Below, one piece after another: positions 4,935 to 7,761 of a stretch of DNA of 7,761 bases. The stretch is from Clostridia bacterium. GTDB taxonomy: Bacteria > Bacillota > Clostridia > Saccharofermentanales > UBA5734. The position numbers and the translations under genes were made by a program. Location of the stretch: contig JAGPFK010000055.1 of assembly GCA_018056585.1 (NCBI GenBank), positions 1 through 7,761 on the forward strand, given 5' to 3'. The notes beneath the pieces were generated by a model. The model was given only the letters and a program-made list of their open reading frames with translations. It was not told where the DNA came from and did no database searches. Every line of letters starts with the position of its first letter. Position 1 is the first letter of the stretch.

Positions 4935-6401
4935 ATGAAAAACATTCCGGATGTCCATATGGGTATTGTCGCGGTCAGCAGAGATTGTTTCCCGAAATCC
5001 TTGTCTGAGAACAGGTGCAAAGCGGTGGTGGATGCCGCTTCCGATCGAGTCCACATGTTTATGTGTAAAACGATTGTAGAAAATGAATTGGATATGAAAA
5101 AAGCCCTGCTGGAATTAAAAGAAGCTGGCTGTAACGCTCTGGTGGTTTACCTTGGAAACTTTGGCCCGGAGACACCTGAAACGCTTTTGGCGCAAGCTTT
5201 TGACGGGCCTGTTATGTTTGCGGCAGCGGCGGAAGATCATTCTGACAGCCTGGTTGAGGGAAGAGGTGATGCATTCTGCGGCTTGCTGAATGCCAGCTAC
5301 AATTTAGATCTGCGCGGTATAAGGGCTTACATACCGGAATATCCCGTCGGAACGCCGGCTGAAATAGCGGACCTGATTTTTGAGTTTGTGCCCATTGCAA
5401 GAGCTATCATCGGCGTCAGAAAACTCAAGATCATTTCTTTCGGACCAAGACCTCAGGATTTTCTGGCCTGCAACGCGCCGATTAAGCGCTTGTATGATTT
5501 GGGTGTGGAGATAGAGGAAAATTCTGAGTTGGATCTTTTCAGATCCTTTAAGCTGCACGAAGGTGATCCGAGGATTTCTGAGGTTGCAAAATCCATGGCA
5601 GATGAGCTGGGTTCCGGAAATACCCGACCGGAAATTCTTCCCAAATTGGCTCAATATGAACTCACGCTTCTGGATTGGATGGAGAAAGCCAAAGGAAGCC
5701 GAGAATTTGTTGTTTTTGCAAATAAATGCTGGCCTGCTTTTCAGACAGAATTTGGATTTGTGCCCTGTTATGTGAACAGCCGTCTGGCAGCAATGGGAAT
5801 CCCGGTAGCCTGCGAAGTTGATATATATGGCGCGCTGAGTGAATATATCGGCTGCTGTGTCAGTAATGATGCGGTTACCTTGCTTGATGTAAACAACACG
5901 GTGCCGTTCGATATGTATGAGGAAGGGATAAAGGGGAAATTTGACTATGCTCACCGCGACACCTTCATGGGCTTTCACTGCGGTAACACACCCGCTTGCA
6001 AACTGTCTTTCTGCAGCATGAAAAATCAGATGATTATGGCGCGGACTTTACCTGAAGAAGTCACGATTGGCACCCTGGAAGGAGATATCTTGCCGGGTGA
6101 CATCACATTGTTTCGGCTACAGAGTACAGCCGATACAAAACTCAAAGCCTATATAGCGGAAGGCGAAGTGCTGCCTGTGGCGACCCGTTCTTTTGGCTCA
6201 ATCGGCGTCTTTGCCATACCTGAGATGGCTCGTTTCTATCGTCATGTCTTAATTGAGGAGCATTTCCCGCATCACGGGGCCGTGGCCTTCGGACATTTTG
6301 GAAAAGCAATCTTTTCTGTTTTCAAGTACCTGGGTGTGCCTGATATTTCTTACAATCAGCCGGCCGGCCTGCCTTATCGATCAGAAAACCCTTTCAAATA
6401 A
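4935..6401 (+). CDS. L-fucose/L-arabinose isomerase-like protein
   Basis: The 488-residue product is recognised as a member of the fucose/arabinose isomerase-like family (COG2407 type), in which a divalent metal helps interconvert an aldose and a ketose. Visible family marks are an N-terminal Rossmann-like region (to about 165) with ALVVYLGNFG, then KCWPAFQTEFGFVPCYVNSR (264-283), ACEVDIYGA (292-300), LLDVNN (316-321), FHCGNTPAC (347-355) and the C-terminal EEHFPHHGAVAFGHFGKAIF (441-460). Glu294, Asp318 and His447 (or His446) are the likely metal ligands by analogy with E. coli FucI (Glu, Asp, His). It is shorter than true FucI (about 590 residues), so the substrate need not be L-fucose. Its gene lies between a putative hydrolase and a putative sugar carrier. 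A cytoplasmic location is inferred from the absence of a signal peptide. Confidence 0.8.
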   Translation: MKNIPDVHMGIVAVSRDCFPKSLSENRCKAVVDAASDRVHMFMCKTIVENELDMKKALLELKEAGCNALVVYLGNFGPETPETLLAQAFDGPVMFAAAAEDHSDSLVEGRGDAFCGLLNASYNLDLRGIRAYIPEYPVGTPAEIADLIFEFVPIARAIIGVRKLKIISFGPRPQDFLACNAPIKRLYDLGVEIEENSELDLFRSFKLHEGDPRISEVAKSMADELGSGNTRPEILPKLAQYELTLLDWMEKAKGSREFVVFANKCWPAFQTEFGFVPCYVNSRLAAMGIPVACEVDIYGALSEYIGCCVSNDAVTLLDVNNTVPFDMYEEGIKGKFDYAHRDTFMGFHCGNTPACKLSFCSMKNQMIMARTLPEEVTIGTLEGDILPGDITLFRLQSTADTKLKAYIAEGEVLPVATRSFGSIGVFAIPEMARFYRHVLIEEHFPHHGAVAFGHFGKAIFSVFKYLGVPDISYNQPAGLPYRSENPFK

Positions 6402-6430
6402 GGCCGTAGCTGCAAGACATCATCCGGCCT
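6401..6430 (+). promoter_or_regulatory. Inverted repeat between isomerase and MFS genes
   Basis: AGGCCG (6401-6406) and CGGCCT (6425-6430) are perfect 6-bp inverted arms separated by 18 nt. They fill the gap between the isomerase stop and the MFS start. No U-run follows, so this is not a standard terminator; an RNA stem here could stabilise the upstream message or limit translation of the carrier, which lacks a clear ribosome site. Chance occurrence is possible. Confidence 0.35.
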
Positions 6431-6435
6431 GAATT

Positions 6436-7602
6436 ATGTCAGAGGTCCGATCTCGAAACGTTCACTTTCGCAACAGCTCTTGTTATCTTGCTCTTTGTTT
6501 GCTTGGTATTTATCTTTCTGTCTATCAAAGTGTCGTTCATGAGATTGCCTCTGATTTTCATCTGAGTGCCGGAATGACCGGTTTAATGATTTCGTTTCAT
6601 TTTTTTGGATCTTTTCTGCTTCCGATTCTTCTGGGTGAAGCCGGAGACCGGATCGGAAGCAGACCGGTCCTGATTTTCTCATTCCTCCTTTTGATAATCG
6701 GCCTGTTGCTGGCTGTCTTAGGGCATTCTGCTTCAATTTTTCTATTGGCGACATTTTTAATTGGCGGCGGCTTTTCTGTCATCGAGGGGATGCTGACCGG
6801 GCTTTTAACGGTGGCTAATCCTGAAAGGGTTAATGCTGTTGTGAATTTGTCTCAAATGTATTTTTGCCTGGGCGCTGTTGGTGGTCCTTTTGTAAACCTA
6901 GCTGTAAAGGCGGTGCATTTTGGTTGGCGCGGCAGCTTCCTGCTTTTACTGATTCTTTTTACCGCTTGTTTTGTTTGGCTGGCGCGCCAGCAGATTCCGC
7001 CTTATAAAGCGGAATCCATCAAGGGTTTATATATAAAGCAGCTTTTGAAAGATCATTTGTTTCTTTTCCTTTTACTGGGAATCTTCCTCTACGTTGGTGT
7101 AGAGGAAGGCGTTGCTTTTTGGGTGGGTAGTTATATTGAAAACACATTGCTGACAAAAGTCCCATCAGCATTATTTCTTTCCGTGTACTGGCTGGGAATG
7201 GCATTAGGCCGATGGCTTTTCAGTTTCCTGCAAAGCCGCTATAAAACCTGGCTGACCGCCGGATTGGTTTTCTCCGGTTTCGCTGTCGGCTTTTTTTTGA
7301 TTACAGCTCAGCCGATGATCAGTTTACTCTGCTTGTTCCTCACCGGCTTTGGCTTTGCACCAGCCTGGCCGGTCCTGATGATGTATGCATCTGAACGTGG
7401 TCGGAATGCAACCCATACAGCTATGGGTTCCATGATGGCATGGGGTGCTGCAGGCGGAATGGTCGTTCCATTTTTTATAGGGCAGCTGACTGAAGGTTGT
7501 GGGCTGGAAAAATCGATGTTTCTGCTGCTGATTCTTCTGCTTGTTTTAATTTTACTGTTGCTTCCAACAGCAAAACAGATCGAAAGCGAAAATCAATCAT
7601 AA
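6436..7602 (+). CDS. MFS transporter, fucose-permease-like
   Basis: The 388-residue protein is largely hydrophobic, with about 12 membrane helices (roughly 14-34, 47-67, 76-96, 100-124, 136-159, 165-184, 205-229, 243-266, 271-290, 294-316, 328-350 and 358-377) and a short central loop near 187-204. Between helices 2 and 3 is the MFS motif A variant GEAGDRIGSRPVL (67-79). LYVGVEEGVAFWVGSYIEN (218-236) resembles the helix-7 region of fucose/glucose-galactose permeases (FHS type), so proton-coupled sugar import is the most likely role, and an efflux function is less likely in this context. The ATG at 6436 has no convincing Shine-Dalgarno sequence and follows the isomerase stop by 34 nt across an inverted repeat, so expression may depend on coupling or be deliberately low. 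It closes the visible operon. No terminator is evident after it. Confidence 0.82.
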   Translation: MSEVRSRNVHFRNSSCYLALCLLGIYLSVYQSVVHEIASDFHLSAGMTGLMISFHFFGSFLLPILLGEAGDRIGSRPVLIFSFLLLIIGLLLAVLGHSASIFLLATFLIGGGFSVIEGMLTGLLTVANPERVNAVVNLSQMYFCLGAVGGPFVNLAVKAVHFGWRGSFLLLLILFTACFVWLARQQIPPYKAESIKGLYIKQLLKDHLFLFLLLGIFLYVGVEEGVAFWVGSYIENTLLTKVPSALFLSVYWLGMALGRWLFSFLQSRYKTWLTAGLVFSGFAVGFFLITAQPMISLLCLFLTGFGFAPAWPVLMMYASERGRNATHTAMGSMMAWGAAGGMVVPFFIGQLTEGCGLEKSMFLLLILLLVLILLLLPTAKQIESENQS

Positions 7603-7616
7603 TCGAAACGTTTTCA
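7603..7616. promoter_or_regulatory. CG-centred cre/LacI-family-like operator
   Basis: TCGAAACGTTTTCA matches the CcpA cre consensus TGWAARCGYTWNCW at 12 of 14 positions (positions 2 and 3 differ) and has the AACGTT core of LacI-family operators. It begins directly after the MFS stop codon and lies about 60 bp before the predicted start of the next transcription unit. Whether CcpA or a local LacI-type regulator binds it cannot be told from sequence. Confidence 0.45.
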
Positions 7617-7635
7617 TATAAATGCCTCTTTGTGC

Positions 7636-7664
7636 TTGACTTTCCTCTGAATAAAAACAATAAT
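7636..7664 (+). promoter_or_regulatory. Strong sigma-A-like promoter for the right-edge gene
   Basis: TTGACT (7636-7641) and AATAAT (7659-7664) each match the consensus at 5 of 6 positions with the ideal 17-bp spacing, the best promoter in the window. Transcription would start near 7671, about 50 nt before the next start codon. This argues that the right-edge gene has its own transcript instead of relying on read-through from the MFS operon. Confidence 0.65.
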
Positions 7665-7671
7665 TGATGTA

Positions 7672-7681
7672 GGAACGTTCC
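7672..7681. promoter_or_regulatory. 10-bp perfect palindrome at the predicted transcription start
   Basis: GGAACGTTCC is a perfect CG-centred palindrome placed at about +1 to +10 of the strong promoter. Its AACGTT core is shared with the upstream site at 7603-7616, with centres 67 bp apart. The position is typical for a repressor operator of the LacI family. Confidence 0.5.
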
Positions 7682-7719
7682 CGCAGATTTGCAGGTTACT
7701 GCAGAAGAAGGAGGCATGA

Positions 7720-7761
7720 ATGATGAAACGTGTTTGCATTCCACATGAAGAGTATTTGGAA
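7720..7761 (+). CDS. Unidentified gene, first 14 codons only, cut by window edge
   Basis: AAGGAGG (7708-7714) is followed by two adjacent in-frame ATGs at 7720 and 7723, and the frame stays open to the edge (MMKRVCIPHEEYLE). The second ATG has the better spacing, 8 nt, so the true start may be 7723. Another ATG at 7716 hits a stop after 10 codons and is excluded. Support comes from the near-perfect ribosome site and the strong promoter upstream. Too little is visible to name a family. Confidence 0.6.
   Translation, partial: MMKRVCIPHEEYLE

Noticed and set aside
5304..5978. 224-codon antisense open frame opposite the isomerase gene
   Set aside because: It lies entirely inside a well-supported gene on the other strand, has no convincing ribosome site, and its translation shows no recognisable motif; the length is a shadow of the codon pattern of the real gene.
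6434..6754. 106-codon antisense frame opposite the start of the MFS gene
   Set aside because: Charged, low-complexity translation typical of the reverse complement of a hydrophobic membrane-protein gene; no ribosome site.
7609..7623. 15-bp exact repeat CGTTTTCATATAAAT, also at 3369-3383
   Set aside because: The other copy lies in the start region of the LiaF-like gene with no similarity in flanks; in AT-rich sequence of this length a coincidental match is not surprising.
7690..7703. Small hairpin TGCAG-GTTA-CTGCA in the leader of the right-edge gene
   Set aside because: The stem is only 5 bp (7 with a wobble), does not reach the Shine-Dalgarno sequence, and has no U-run; most likely chance.

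Overview
The window looks like a chromosomal accessory or catabolic region of a moderately AT-rich Bacillota-type bacterium. This is an inference from strong AGGAGG-like ribosome binding sites, sigma-A-like promoter boxes, a LytTR regulator paired with a LiaF-like membrane protein, and compact coding with short intergenic gaps. No rRNA, tRNA, CRISPR array, transposase or integration scar was seen, and no species can be named from the sequence alone.

Layout. On the minus strand at the left edge are two consecutive members of the uroporphyrinogen-decarboxylase-like (URO-D/methyltransferase) fold: one complete (193-1422) and, downstream of it, the first 45 codons of another (1-135, cut by the edge). 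Divergent from them is a GH18 chitinase-like hydrolase without a signal peptide (1609-2682). It ends tail to tail with a two-gene minus-strand module, and the two stop codons overlap in TTAA. That module is a stand-alone LytTR DNA-binding regulator (3364-3831) followed, with a 14-bp overlap, by a four-helix membrane protein with a LiaF-like C-terminal domain (2679-3377). Upstream of the regulator lies a textbook LytTR-type tandem site: two copies of ACCACTYAG separated by 12 bp.

The right half is a plus-strand catabolic operon: amidohydrolase-2 family enzyme (4068-4922), L-fucose/L-arabinose isomerase-like protein (4935-6401) and a 12-helix MFS transporter that looks like a fucose-permease-type carrier (6436-7602). 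Its promoter is bracketed by two copies of an AATGCA-N-TGCATT palindrome, which suggests control by a dedicated repressor. The likely logic is import of a sugar-like compound by the MFS carrier, followed by hydrolysis and isomerisation by the two enzymes. The substrate is not evident, and no kinase or aldolase is inside the window. After the operon comes a strong promoter flanked by two CG-centred LacI/cre-like palindromes, then the first 14 codons of another gene running off the right edge.

The most interesting items are the compact LytTR/membrane-protein module with its own tandem operator, the paired operators around the catabolic promoter, and the catabolic operon of unknown substrate.
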